From Erythrobacter sp. YT30 (GTDB lineage Bacteria; Pseudomonadota; Alphaproteobacteria; Sphingomonadales; Sphingomonadaceae): a DNA stretch of 64,000 bases. Of the stretch, positions 1 to 8,122 are shown piece by piece. The position numbers were made by a program, and so were the translations under genes. The stretch spans positions 953,501-1,017,500 of the forward strand of contig NZ_LMAF01000002.1 in assembly GCF_001542875.1 (NCBI RefSeq), written 5' to 3'. Each line of letters opens with the position of its first letter. The stretch's first letter is position 1. Under the pieces are notes generated by a model, which was not told the origin of the DNA, did not search any database, and worked only from the letters and a program-made list of their open reading frames with translations.

Positions 1-1
1 G

Positions 2-67
2 GCCGAAGAGCTTTCCCGGCATGCAGCCTTTGTCGAGACAATGAAGGATGCGATCTGGGTGCGTTAA
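2..67 (+). CDS. C-terminal end of an unidentified protein (truncated by window start)
   Basis: The last 21 codons of a reading frame that enters from the left edge and stops with TAA at 65-67. The visible tail ends in the residues KDAIWVR. It lies 57 bp before hpf on the same strand. In many alphaproteobacteria rpoN or an lpt gene sits here, but this tail is too short to assign and no function is claimed. Confidence 0.5.
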   Translation, partial: AEELSRHAAFVETMKDAIWVR

Positions 68-124
68 TTATCGGATTTTGATCGAAGGCCACAGGCACGG
101 CCGTTTTTTGGAGGACCGGTAGAG

Positions 125-688
125 ATGGATATCAGAGTTTCAGGACATCAAGTCGAAACCGGAACGGCATTGCAGGAACACGCTTCTGAAAGGCTAGGCG
201 GGATTGTCGAGAAGCACTTTGACCGTGCAATTTCATCGCATGTCACGTTCGGAAAAGGGCCAGCAGGCGGTTTTTCCTGCGATATCGTGACCCATGTGAA
301 CCAGGGTATGATCCTGAAAGCACAAGGACATGCGCATGACGCGCATCAGGCACTCGATCAAACGGCTGCTAAAATCGAAAAACAATTGCGGCGCTACAAA
401 CGGCGCTTAACGGACCGACACGAACGCGCCGCTTTTGCCCGTGCCGAAGAAGAAGCTGCTTATACAATTCTGGCAGCTGATGAGCCCGAAGAGGAAGTTG
501 TGAGCGATGCACCACCTGTCATCGCTGAAACCAGCGTCGATGTTCCCACAGCAACTGTCGCCGATGCCGTAATGATGCTCGATTTGCGCGATACTCCCGC
601 CTTGTTTTTCAAAAACGCTGGCACTGAAAGGCATAATATGGTTTATCGCCGCGCAGACGGTTCGATCGGTTGGGTTGAGCCACGTTAG
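125..688 (+). CDS. hpf: Ribosome hibernation promoting factor, long form
   Basis: This 187-residue protein has the two-domain layout of long HPF. Residues 1-105 form the S30AE/RaiA-type domain that binds the 30S decoding region, starting MDIRVSGHQVETG. After an acidic linker, residues from about 155 (TPALFFKN...GWVEPR) form the C-terminal domain that dimerises ribosomes into 100S particles. A good ribosome binding site (TTGGAGG) lies about 13 bp before the ATG. The following gene is ptsN, and the hpf-ptsN pairing is a known alphaproteobacterial neighbourhood. The role is ribosome inactivation in stationary phase or starvation. Confidence 0.93.
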   Translation: MDIRVSGHQVETGTALQEHASERLGGIVEKHFDRAISSHVTFGKGPAGGFSCDIVTHVNQGMILKAQGHAHDAHQALDQTAAKIEKQLRRYKRRLTDRHERAAFARAEEEAAYTILAADEPEEEVVSDAPPVIAETSVDVPTATVADAVMMLDLRDTPALFFKNAGTERHNMVYRRADGSIGWVEPR

Positions 689-851
689 GATCTTGGGAAC
701 GTCATTGCGGTAGGTCCGCATAGCGCCAAAAAAGATCCAGCTCACACAGATAAGCTTCAGGCAGAGCGCATCCGCACTCTGACGAAATTGGCCGTTGTGT
801 GAGTTAAAGGCTCCTGCCAAGGGGCTGATTTTGAACGAATTTGGGATAGAA

Positions 852-1313
852 ATGGACGTCAATATCACATTGGTTGCGGAAGCCGTTTCGAGCGCTCGCC
901 TCGCCAATAAGCATCAAGTGATCGACAAGCTCGCTGAATTGCTGGCCGAGGTTTATGACCTCAAGGCTGAGGAAATCAGCGAAGGGCTTGAGCAGCGCGA
1001 GGCCCTGGGAAGCACTGGTTTTGGCAAAGGGATTGCGATTCCTCATTGCCGCAGTGCCGATGTCCGGCGCCCGACGCTCGCTGTGCTCAAGCTCGAGGAG
1101 CCGATCGATTTCGGCGCTGCTGATGCCATGCCTGTCTCGCTGTTCTTTGCGCTGGTTTCGCCAGAGAATGCCGGGGCGACCCATTTGCACGCGCTTGCCG
1201 CCATATCGCGGATCACCAGGGACGATTCGCGGCTGCAAAAAATGCATGACGCACCCGATGGCGACGCACTTTTTGCGATTTTGACCAACCAGTTCCTGCG
1301 TGATGCCGCCTGA
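852..1313 (+). CDS. ptsN: Nitrogen-PTS enzyme IIA (PtsN)
   Basis: A 153-residue EIIA-Ntr domain protein. The phosphorylatable histidine is in the segment GIAIPHCRSADV, the family's active-site context. PtsN receives phosphate from NPr/EI-Ntr and regulates rather than transporting sugar (potassium, stress and carbon/nitrogen balance). I chose the ATG at 852 because it gives the usual family length; an upstream TTG at 795 would add 19 residues of no clear homology. The 3' end overlaps the next gene's start by about 11 bp, which suggests translational coupling. It follows hpf, as in many relatives. Confidence 0.92.
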   Translation: MDVNITLVAEAVSSARLANKHQVIDKLAELLAEVYDLKAEEISEGLEQREALGSTGFGKGIAIPHCRSADVRRPTLAVLKLEEPIDFGAADAMPVSLFFALVSPENAGATHLHALAAISRITRDDSRLQKMHDAPDGDALFAILTNQFLRDAA

Positions 1314-1800
1314 TTTGCCGGATAACGGTGCTGTGACAAAAGGCGCTGAAACACACTATAGAGCGCTCGAGCGTCTGTATGCCTCTGCGCCGGTGAATGA
1401 GAAGTTTGCCTCGAAACTGGAAATCACCGGCGAAGGATTGTCGCGTCTTGTTTTCGAGATAACAGAGGACGTTTATCACGCGGCGGGCGCTGCGCACGGG
1501 ACGATCTATTTCAAAATGCTCGATGACGCGGCTTTTTATGCAGCGAACACCCTTGCGACAGATCGGTTTTTGCTCACAACCAGCTTCAACCTTCATTTTA
1601 CCAAGCCGGTGAAGGCCGGAAAAGTGGTGGCAGAAGGGCGCTGGGTAAGCGGGAAACGCCGAGTTTTTGTCGCCGAATCGCGCCTTATCGATGAAGAGGG
1701 CGATGAAATTGGCCGCGGGACGGGCACATTCATGCGTTCCCGCATACCCCTATCAAGCCTCGACGGGTACGCTGCTGCGCCGACGGAACAGAAGCGGTGA
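1303..1800 (+). CDS. Hotdog-fold PaaI-type thioesterase family protein
   Basis: A 165-residue protein with the hotdog-fold pattern: a helix segment HGTIYFKMLDDAAFYAAN followed by beta strands LTTSFNLHF and ALVAEGRW-like strands (KVVAEGRWVSGKRRVFVAESRL). Family members hydrolyse acyl-CoA thioesters; the substrate is not readable here. The start overlaps the end of ptsN; GTG at 1300 and GTG at 1333 are alternatives. It likely shares the hpf-ptsN transcript. The assignment to the thioesterase superfamily is firm, the enzymatic role is inferred. Confidence 0.75.
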   Translation: MPPDLPDNGAVTKGAETHYRALERLYASAPVNEKFASKLEITGEGLSRLVFEITEDVYHAAGAAHGTIYFKMLDDAAFYAANTLATDRFLLTTSFNLHFTKPVKAGKVVAEGRWVSGKRRVFVAESRLIDEEGDEIGRGTGTFMRSRIPLSSLDGYAAAPTEQKR

Positions 1801-1819
1801 AAGGCGCCATTCATACCCC

Positions 1820-2161
1820 ATGACGGGCGACACAAGACTGCCGGCGCACCTTGAGATTGGTGCGATGATCAAGCTCGCAGAAGCCCAAGGGGGAATCGCT
1901 ACAGTGCTTTCAAAGGGAGAGCGCGATGCTGGAACCATCCTTCTTGTAACAATAAGTCGCGGCAGTGGTGGCCAGCTATTCGAAAGAATGCCGCAGCTCG
2001 ATGGTTCGCGTGCTTTTGTTCCTACGAAATCACAAGACATTGAAAAACCTTATGATTTTTCAGAATATCTTGATCGCAGGCGCCGACAGGATATCGATAT
2101 CTGGGTTTTGGAGGTGGATATCGACGACCCGGAACGCTTCGTCGCAGAATTGCCCGTATAA
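1820..2161 (+). CDS. DUF1491 family protein
   Basis: A small 113-residue cytosolic protein starting MTGDTRLPAHLEIGAMIK. The pattern RLPAHLEIGAMI..A...GG.A.V..KGERDAGTILL, then ending in DIDDPERFVAE, is typical of the DUF1491 family, found almost only in alphaproteobacteria and of unknown function. The ATG at 1820 was preferred over longer upstream starts because the upstream residues overlap the thioesterase gene in another frame. It begins 19 bp after the thioesterase stop and probably ends the hpf-ptsN operon. Confidence 0.8.
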   Translation: MTGDTRLPAHLEIGAMIKLAEAQGGIATVLSKGERDAGTILLVTISRGSGGQLFERMPQLDGSRAFVPTKSQDIEKPYDFSEYLDRRRRQDIDIWVLEVDIDDPERFVAELPV

Positions 2162-2179
2162 CTTGACGCTTGCGTCAAG
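2162..2179. repeat. Perfect inverted repeat directly after the DUF1491 stop codon
   Basis: CTTGACGC and GCGTCAAG face each other across two bases, starting one base after the TAA. A transcript would fold into a short hairpin, but no T-run follows, so it is a weak terminator candidate. It could also be a protein-binding site in the 200-bp gap before the SleB gene. Confidence 0.4.
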
Positions 2180-2361
2180 CGCCCTATTTGACTGCCCAGC
2201 TTCCAGGTGCGCAGGCCAGCGCTTCAGCAATTCGGTTGATGAGTTGGCACGCAGACGGGGGGCAGCCGGCAGGCTATTTGAACCACCTACAATATAGCGA
2301 AAAATCGCAACAGGTTCTCTCCTGCGTCGGAGCTCGCTCACCGCACAAAAAGTGAAATTTG

Positions 2362-3045
2362 ATGAGTCGTAAGACTTATTCTATGAGTGCTGCCGCAATT
2401 GCAGCGATAGCCGCATTCAGCTTCTCGAGCGCAGATGGCGTTCAGGCGTGGGCACAGGATTTTGCCGTCGAAGCGCAAAATCCAGAAGCCGTAATGCCTT
2501 CTGAAGAGGAGCAATCGACCGACGCAACGGTTGAAATCGTTCCTCAAGAAATTGAGTTCGTGTCTCGCGAAGTGGTTCAGCCCCTTCCTGAAAAAGACGC
2601 TAGCCTTGAATTGACCGAAAGCAGTGCCTCCTCGCTGCGTGAACTGGTTTCTCAAGTTGGCGGCGATGCCGAGCTAAGTGAACAGATGCGCTGCCTTGCA
2701 GGCGCCGTCTATTTTGAAGCGCGCGGAGAACCGCTCGCGGGCCAGCTTGCTGTGGCAAATGTCGTTATCAACCGCTCTGAAGACCGCCGGTTTCCTGCAA
2801 GTTATTGCGGCGTCGTCTATCAGCGTGCGCAGTTCTCTTTCGTAAAGAATGGACGCATGCCGCGCATTCGCACCGGGTCAAAGGCCTGGAGCCGCGCAAA
2901 AGCCATCGCGCAGATTGCCCATAAGGACATGTGGGACTGCGAAGCGGGTGATGCCGTCTACTTCCACGCCAAATATGTGAGCCCATCGTGGAGCCGGCGT
3001 AAAGTCCGCACCGCGCAGATCGACACGCACATCTTCTATCGTTGA
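2362..3045 (+). CDS. SleB-type cell wall hydrolase, secreted
   Basis: 227 residues. An N-terminal signal peptide (about residues 1-30, SAAAIAAIAAFSFSSADG...AWA) is followed by an acidic, low-complexity stretch and then a Hydrolase_2/SleB domain from about residue 110: CLAGAVYFEARGEPLAGQ, AVANVVINR and FSFVKNGR. The glutamate in YFEARGE is the conserved catalytic acid of this family, which acts on peptidoglycan (lytic transglycosylase-like). It therefore probably works in the periplasm in wall remodelling. The ATG at 2362 follows an in-frame TTG at 2359. It is convergent with xthA. Confidence 0.85.
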   Translation: MSRKTYSMSAAAIAAIAAFSFSSADGVQAWAQDFAVEAQNPEAVMPSEEEQSTDATVEIVPQEIEFVSREVVQPLPEKDASLELTESSASSLRELVSQVGGDAELSEQMRCLAGAVYFEARGEPLAGQLAVANVVINRSEDRRFPASYCGVVYQRAQFSFVKNGRMPRIRTGSKAWSRAKAIAQIAHKDMWDCEAGDAVYFHAKYVSPSWSRRKVRTAQIDTHIFYR

Positions 3046-3050
3046 TTAGA

Positions 3051-3080
3051 TGCGGGTTCCTGTTGATGCAGGAGCCCGCA
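3051..3080. terminator. Hairpin between convergent SleB gene and xthA
   Basis: A 12-bp stem (TGCGGGTTCCTG with CAGGAGCCCGCA, one G-U position) and a 6-base loop sit between the two stop codons. The T-run on the plus side is short (CCTTTA), so it may be a partly Rho-independent bidirectional terminator. Confidence 0.6.
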
Positions 3081-3083
3081 CCT

Positions 3084-3890
3084 TTACGCAATGGTGGCCC
3101 AAACGGGCGCGTGATCGCTGGCTTTTTCGCGACCTCGATGGTCCTTATCGACGCCGACTGACTGCAATGCATCGGCAAGTTCTGGCGAGAGCAGAATGTG
3201 GTCAATCCGGAATCCATGGTCGCGCTGCCAGGCGCCTGCCTGATAATCCCAATACGTCCAGACACCCCCGCGCGGATTGAGAGTGCGCACAGCATCCGTC
3301 CAACCGTCAGCGAGCATTCGCGAATAAGCGGCGCGGCTTTCGGGTTGGGTCAACGCATCATCGGCCATGGCTTTGACTGAATATGTGTCATCTTCAAACG
3401 GGATGACGTTGTAATCTCCCAAAACGGCGGCTGGAACTTCTTCGGCCCAGATTTCTGCCATTCGCCCGCGCAGCTTCTCCATCCAAGCCAGCTTGTAATC
3501 AAACTTCGGCCCTGGCTGCGGGTTTCCGTTCGGTAGGTAAATGCACACGATCCGTGCGGTTTTGCGATCCTCGTGGGCGATATCCACTTCGAGATAGCGG
3601 GATTGTTCACCCTCGCCATCCTTCGGGCCATCTATGCCAAGTCCCCGCTGAACTTCGGTGGCTGAATATCCTGCCTTTTTGTCCGCAAGAATGGCGACCC
3701 CGTTAAAGCTCTTCTGACCATTCCAGATTGCGTCATAGCCAAGCTCCTCGAATTCTGAGGCCGGGAAGCCTTCGTCCTGACTTTTGATCTCCTGCAAGCA
3801 GGCCACTGAAGGCCGTGTTTCTTCAAGCCATTCCTTGAGGCGAGGCAAACGGGCTTTGACCCCATTGATGTTGAATGTCGCGATTTTCAT
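3084..3890 (-). CDS. xthA: Exodeoxyribonuclease III
   Basis: 268 residues, exactly the usual length of ExoIII. The start MKIATFNINGVKARLPRL, the metal-binding glutamate in CLQEIKSQD, the GDYNVIPFEDD segment and the closing SDHAPVWATI are the family signatures of the EEP nuclease superfamily. It acts as AP endonuclease and 3'-5' exonuclease/3'-phosphatase in base excision repair. The start at 3890 was taken over a longer frame because residues before it have no homology to the family. It is convergent with the SleB gene. Confidence 0.95.
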   Translation of the reverse strand: MKIATFNINGVKARLPRLKEWLEETRPSVACLQEIKSQDEGFPASEFEELGYDAIWNGQKSFNGVAILADKKAGYSATEVQRGLGIDGPKDGEGEQSRYLEVDIAHEDRKTARIVCIYLPNGNPQPGPKFDYKLAWMEKLRGRMAEIWAEEVPAAVLGDYNVIPFEDDTYSVKAMADDALTQPESRAAYSRMLADGWTDAVRTLNPRGGVWTYWDYQAGAWQRDHGFRIDHILLSPELADALQSVGVDKDHRGREKASDHAPVWATIA

Positions 3891-3974
3891 GAGGAGACCA
3901 TGACGAAGTGCGACGACCACGTCCATCGGTGAACACTCGAATACCCAGAGCCTACGGCAGAATAGAGGGCGTTG

Positions 3975-4304
3975 CTAGATTCCGAAGCTCGAACCGCAGC
4001 CACATCCGGCCGCGGCGTTGGGGTTCTCGACGCGAAACGCTGCGCCGCCAAGAGATTCGACGTAATCCACTACGCTTCCACCGACCAAATCCAAACTGAC
4101 AGGATCGACGACTAGGCGAACACCATCGGTTTCGCTGATAATGTCGTCGCCCTCAGGGGCATCGGCCATTTCAAATTTGTACTGAAAGCCTGAACACCCG
4201 CCACCCTCGACAGAAAGACGCAGAATTGCAGGCTTTGTCTGTTTCTGCGCGATCCAAGCAACGCGTTTCGCCGCAGAAGAGGTGAGAGTTAGGGTCGTGC
4301 TCAT
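3975..4304 (-). CDS. erpA: A-type iron-sulfur cluster carrier (ErpA/IscA family)
   Basis: 109 residues with the three conserved cysteines of A-type carriers: GGGCSGFQYKF near residue 38 and GCGCGSSF at the C terminus. These proteins receive Fe-S clusters from the scaffold and deliver them to apo-enzymes. It is a stand-alone copy, separate from the SufA encoded in the suf operon at 36.5 kb, so two A-type carriers exist here. It lies between xthA and a CBS gene on the same strand. Confidence 0.9.
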   Translation of the reverse strand: MSTTLTLTSSAAKRVAWIAQKQTKPAILRLSVEGGGCSGFQYKFEMADAPEGDDIISETDGVRLVVDPVSLDLVGGSVVDYVESLGGAAFRVENPNAAAGCGCGSSFGI

Positions 4305-4359
4305 ACGCAGTATTTAGGAAACGAAAAGCCAATGCTCAAGCGGCGACAAGTGATAGATG

Positions 4360-4791
4360 TCAGACTGTCTGAATATAGCTGCGCATCGCTTCTGCTTCGT
4401 GTTCCACTTCGTCGAACTTGTGTTTCACAAGATCGCCAATGGAAATGAAAGCCACCAGTGTTTCACCTTCAAGCACGGGGAAGTGGCGGAAGCGCCGCTT
4501 TGTCATGAGCGCCAGTGCATCATCGATCTTGGTTTCAGGCGAGACTGTGACAGGAGGCGATGTCATGATCTCTTCGACGGGCAGATCGAGGCAATTGCGT
4601 CCTTTATCCGCAAGACGATAGATCACGTCGCGCTCAGAGATGATCCCGACAACCTTGCCATCGCTCATCACCGGCAGAGCGCCAATGCGTTTGCCAGCAA
4701 GCATCGCGACAGCTTCTGAAACAGAAGTTTTGACATCGCATGAAATGATGCCCTCGGCACTGCGATTAGCGATGATTTTTGCGATTGTCAT
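4360..4791 (-). CDS. CBS domain pair protein
   Basis: 143 residues consisting of two CBS motifs: residues about 8-65 (IGALPVMSDGKVVGIISERDVIYRL) and about 75-135 (EEIMTSPPVTVSPETKIDDALALMTKRRFRHFPVLEGETL.AFISIGDLVKH). Stand-alone CBS pairs bind adenine nucleotides or NAD and act as energy sensors, partner unknown. The ATG at 4791 has a good GGAGAGG box upstream. It is divergent from the next small membrane protein. Confidence 0.88.
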   Translation of the reverse strand: MTIAKIIANRSAEGIISCDVKTSVSEAVAMLAGKRIGALPVMSDGKVVGIISERDVIYRLADKGRNCLDLPVEEIMTSPPVTVSPETKIDDALALMTKRRFRHFPVLEGETLVAFISIGDLVKHKFDEVEHEAEAMRSYIQTV

Positions 4792-4891
4792 AGGCACCTC
4801 TCCTGCTCTTGGACGCAATTCTGCCACTCCTTTGCAAGAAAAGCGAATCCGCATTGTTGCCAAGCAGACCACGTCCCACCATGTAGGACGC

Positions 4892-5206
4892 ATGCCAAAC
4901 AAATCACCGCTCGATGATCCTGAAAACGCCGCCTATGCGTGGGCGCGTTTTCGTCAGATCATGAAAGTGCTGATGGCTGTTACCGTGCTGATCGTCATCA
5001 TCGCGCTCACGATGCTGTATGCCTTTAACGGTATGATTTCCGTACACTTTTACATAGCTGTGGCGCTGGGCATCAGCTTTACCATGCTGCTTGGCGGAGG
5101 CTTGATGGGCCTTGTATTCCTGTCCAATGGAACAGGGCACGACGAATCAGTCGATAATCGCCTGCCGAGCAGTGATGAGCTGTTCGGGCGGAAAGACGAC
5201 GATTAA
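4892..5206 (+). CDS. Small two-helix membrane protein, function unknown
   Basis: 104 residues with two hydrophobic helices, about residues 24-48 (VLMAVTVLIVIIALTMLYAF) and 54-78 (FYIAVALGISFTMLLGGGLMG), a short polar N terminus and an acidic tail ending GRKDDD. No family recognised; similar small proteins are seen beside popZ in sphingomonads. The ATG at 4892 lies 5 bases after TAGGA. It converges with popZ, 20 bp away. Confidence 0.65.
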   Translation: MPNKSPLDDPENAAYAWARFRQIMKVLMAVTVLIVIIALTMLYAFNGMISVHFYIAVALGISFTMLLGGGLMGLVFLSNGTGHDESVDNRLPSSDELFGRKDDD

Positions 5207-5226
5207 GTCTGCGTAATTCTGCCGAT

Positions 5227-5796
5227 CTAGCGGCGCTTGCCCGCGATCCGCTGAATTTCTGCTTGGACCATCTTTTCAACCATGCCCGGAAGGTTTTTGT
5301 CGAGCCATTCAGCCAGCATTGGCCGAAGCAATTCGCGCGTCATACCTTCGAGAGACGTTTCACCCGTCCGCACGATTTGTGGTTTCGCACCGGGTTCTGC
5401 CAGCATGGCGAGCGCCGCAAGATTTTCCTGCATAGCGCCACGAACCTGATCGTTGATCAGCGGCGCTTCATGATTCTCAGTTGCCACAGTCTCTTCTGTC
5501 TCCGGCTCCGAAGCGAAATCATCGCCAGCTTCATCGTCAACAACGCAATCCATCGCGCCCAAGTCGAGCACTTCGTCCGAGCTTTCGTCTATCGCGCCTG
5601 TTTCTTCCACGGCTTCGGCCTGCTCGGTAAGATCCAATGCCTCCAGCTCGCTGTCATCCCGTTTGTCCATATCGCCCTCCTCCGATACCTCGCGCCGTTG
5701 CCGAGCTTTGAGGGCGATATCGCGATTATCGCGCGCGATGACTTTTTTGATCGAATCGAGAATGTCTTCGACTGACGATTCGTGCTGCTGCGCCAT
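5227..5796 (-). CDS. popZ: Polar organizing protein PopZ (DUF2497 family)
   Basis: 189 residues. The short N-terminal helix SSVEDILDSIKKVIARD, a long acidic low-complexity middle (about residues 40-110) and the C-terminal oligomerisation segment LRPMLAEWLDKNLPGMVEKM followed by VQAEIQRIAGKRR match the three-part PopZ layout. PopZ forms a polar matrix that holds chromosome segregation and cell-cycle proteins in alphaproteobacteria. It is followed by tolC and pcm upstream on the same strand; in Caulobacter-like genomes valS usually sits next to popZ, but here it does not. Confidence 0.9.
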   Translation of the reverse strand: MAQQHESSVEDILDSIKKVIARDNRDIALKARQRREVSEEGDMDKRDDSELEALDLTEQAEAVEETGAIDESSDEVLDLGAMDCVVDDEAGDDFASEPETEETVATENHEAPLINDQVRGAMQENLAALAMLAEPGAKPQIVRTGETSLEGMTRELLRPMLAEWLDKNLPGMVEKMVQAEIQRIAGKRR

Positions 5797-5832
5797 GTTG
5801 TGCCCCGTTAATTCCGAATCATATGGTTAATC

Positions 5833-7308
5833 TCACTCGCCCGGCGCGAGTTGCGGACCAAATGATGCCTCAGGCGGCTCAATGTCAACGGTTCTCGTTG
5901 ATTGTGGTGCAGGTTTGGGGTCGCGATCCCAGTCCCACGACTTGCCTCTGACCCGCTCATAATTAACCACGGGATCGTACAATGGCCCGCCGGTGTCGAG
6001 GTTGAGATCACGCGCTTCAGCGCGGCCCATTGCCGCCAAGAGGGTGAAGCCCGCAACGTAGGCATTGCGCCGTGCGGTGACCAATTGCGCCCGTGCGGAA
6101 AGCAATTCCTGTTCTGCGTTGAGCACATCAAGAATGGTGCGGTTTCCGATCGAGTTTTCCGCGCGAACGCCTTCCAGGCTGAGCTCGGCGGCCTCGACGG
6201 CGGCTTGCGAACTTGTAATCACCGCATTGGATGCCTGCCAGCTTGCATAGGCTGAACGGGTCTGCGCGATAATGTTGCGTTCGGTTGCGATTACGTTCTC
6301 CAGAGCGGCGCTTTCACGCGCACCTGCCTGGCGTTGGCGGGCGGCTGGAAGGCCGCCTTGATAAAGTGGGATTGTTACCCTGATACCGGCATTCGCCGTG
6401 GTTTCGGCCTGGATCAAATCCGCTGCAATTGGCCCGCCAAGCGTTCCAAAAAAGTTAGAATAGTCGCCATTGGCAAACAGGCCAATTGTCGGCAACCGGC
6501 CCGCTCCAGCCACCTTTGTGTCGAACGCTGCGGCATCTGCGCGCTCTTTCGCGGCGAGAAGATCAGGATTGTTTTTAAGCGCGCTGTCCACAGCAAGACC
6601 TACATTGTCAGGCAGACCGGGAAGTGGCGGGGGAGCTTCAAGCGCTATGGGTGCCTGGCCGACCAGTTGGATGTAGGTTTGCTGAGCACCGATCAGATTA
6701 CTTGTCGCGTTTCGCAAGTCACCTTCGGCAACCGCCAGCCGCGATTCCGATTGCGCGACATCGGTAAGCGTTAGATCACCAATTTCAAATCGATCCCGTG
6801 TCGCCTCAAGATTGACTCGCAGGACTTCGACTTGGTTGGCTGCCAATCCGGCGAGCGCTTCTGTTCGAAGCACGTCCATATAGGCTGCAACTGTCTGGCT
6901 AAAGACGGAGCTTTCTGTGGCGCGCAAATTGGCCTGCCCCGCAGCCACACGCTCTTTCGCGGCGCGAATCCCGTTTTTCACGGCGCCGCCTGAGTAGATC
7001 GGCACCTGAGCCTGCGCGTTGACTCCTAGGTTTCGCACGGGCGCGGTAAACTGGTTGGCCGATTGCCGCAAAAACTCGATATGAGTCGCAGTAACGTTCA
7101 AGCTGGGAAGACCAGGTGCGCGATTGATCGGTACTTCTTCATCGGTCGCGCGCAGTGTTGCTCGCTCACTTAGCAAGGTGGGGTTCGTGTTATAGGCAGC
7201 GACCAAGGCTTCGCGCAGCGTGTCCGCATGCGCAGGTGCGCTCCCAAGGGCGAGTATCGACGCAGCGCCGACCAGCGCAATGCGCTTTGAATTGCGTCGG
7301 GCAATCAA
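5833..7308 (-). CDS. tolC: TolC family outer membrane protein
   Basis: 491 residues with a signal peptide (residues 1-28, ending APAHA) and the repeated OEP pattern: DTLREALVAAYNTNPTLL, alternating coiled-coil helices and the second repeat near VRAENSIGNRTILDVLNAEQELLSAR. It forms the outer membrane exit duct for type I secretion and RND-type efflux. The likely start codon is TTG at 7308, overlapping the stop of the upstream PCMT-like gene in the 4-base unit TTGA, so translation is coupled. No clear ribosome binding site precedes it. Confidence 0.9.
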   Translation of the reverse strand: MIARRNSKRIALVGAASILALGSAPAHADTLREALVAAYNTNPTLLSERATLRATDEEVPINRAPGLPSLNVTATHIEFLRQSANQFTAPVRNLGVNAQAQVPIYSGGAVKNGIRAAKERVAAGQANLRATESSVFSQTVAAYMDVLRTEALAGLAANQVEVLRVNLEATRDRFEIGDLTLTDVAQSESRLAVAEGDLRNATSNLIGAQQTYIQLVGQAPIALEAPPPLPGLPDNVGLAVDSALKNNPDLLAAKERADAAAFDTKVAGAGRLPTIGLFANGDYSNFFGTLGGPIAADLIQAETTANAGIRVTIPLYQGGLPAARQRQAGARESAALENVIATERNIIAQTRSAYASWQASNAVITSSQAAVEAAELSLEGVRAENSIGNRTILDVLNAEQELLSARAQLVTARRNAYVAGFTLLAAMGRAEARDLNLDTGGPLYDPVVNYERVRGKSWDWDRDPKPAPQSTRTVDIEPPEASFGPQLAPGE

Positions 7309-7910
7309 GAGAATGACCAGCTTTTGGCTTTGTTGAAGGCGGGAAGGACCGGAATGCCAAGATCCTCAATCGTGTTGAGTGAGGTTTGTCCTGCGATCCT
7401 GCGTCCTGATGCGAGCCGTGTAACGCCGCGAAGCAGGATTCCGCTAACGATCCTGCCGTCGTCCGAAAGGCCATCAGTCAGGGCCTCGGGCACATCTTCA
7501 ATCGCACCATCAACAAGAACAAGTGAGTATGCGCCAGCCGAAATACCCGAACCCGTCGCAGCGCTCTTGGCGTCGACTGTTTCAACCTGGGAGACGAGCG
7601 GGCGAACCAGATCTGCCAGATAACCCGTGCCGCCCTCGACGATAAGCACGCGGTCATCTTTTTCAGGCACCGCTTCCATCAGCAGTTTTCCGTAGAATAA
7701 AGGCGATGCAAGATGGCTTCCATCGCCGAGCGCGATCGAGCGATCAATGTAAGCGAGCGGAGTCTTGTCGGCAGGCAGATAATCCTCACGGCCAACCGCC
7801 TGCATGCGCGAAAGCACAAATTCTTCGTTCACCCCGCTAGTGCGCAGCTGGCTGTCGATCATTGCCTTTCGCGCGGTCGCCGTATCAAGTGTGATGGATG
7901 TTTCGGTCAT
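7305..7910 (-). CDS. Shortened PCMT-like protein (L-isoaspartyl methyltransferase family)
   Basis: 201 residues. The N-terminal part (AMIDSQLRTSGV..., residues about 13-90) is PCMT-type. SAM-binding motif I is recognisable but unusual: VLIVEGGTGYLADL instead of the GTGSGYQ pattern. About 35 residues that would hold the middle of the Rossmann fold (after VDAKSA) are missing before the DxR-like part SLVLVDGA. It is probably a degenerate or non-catalytic member. The GGAG box 5 bp before the ATG at 7910 supports the start. Its stop overlaps the tolC start. Confidence 0.8.
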   Translation of the reverse strand: MTETSITLDTATARKAMIDSQLRTSGVNEEFVLSRMQAVGREDYLPADKTPLAYIDRSIALGDGSHLASPLFYGKLLMEAVPEKDDRVLIVEGGTGYLADLVRPLVSQVETVDAKSAATGSGISAGAYSLVLVDGAIEDVPEALTDGLSDDGRIVSGILLRGVTRLASGRRIAGQTSLNTIEDLGIPVLPAFNKAKSWSFS

Positions 7911-8122
7911 TTTTACTCCACGGATGCTGTATTGCTCGCACAATACAGCTCGTCAACCCTTCCCATATGAGCGGCTCATTCAAGCCACCGCCCGTCATCT
8001 GATCCAAGAACGTATTTAATTGTGCGCCCTAGACTTGGAAAGGTTTGCAGCCAAGGCCTTTGACGTGAGGCATTGGCGGTGCTTATGGGAGCCGACTTTC
8101 GACCGGGATAAGGAACATATCG

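Noticed and set aside
795..851. Longer N terminus for PtsN
   Set aside because: Starts at TTG; the ATG at 852 gives normal family length.
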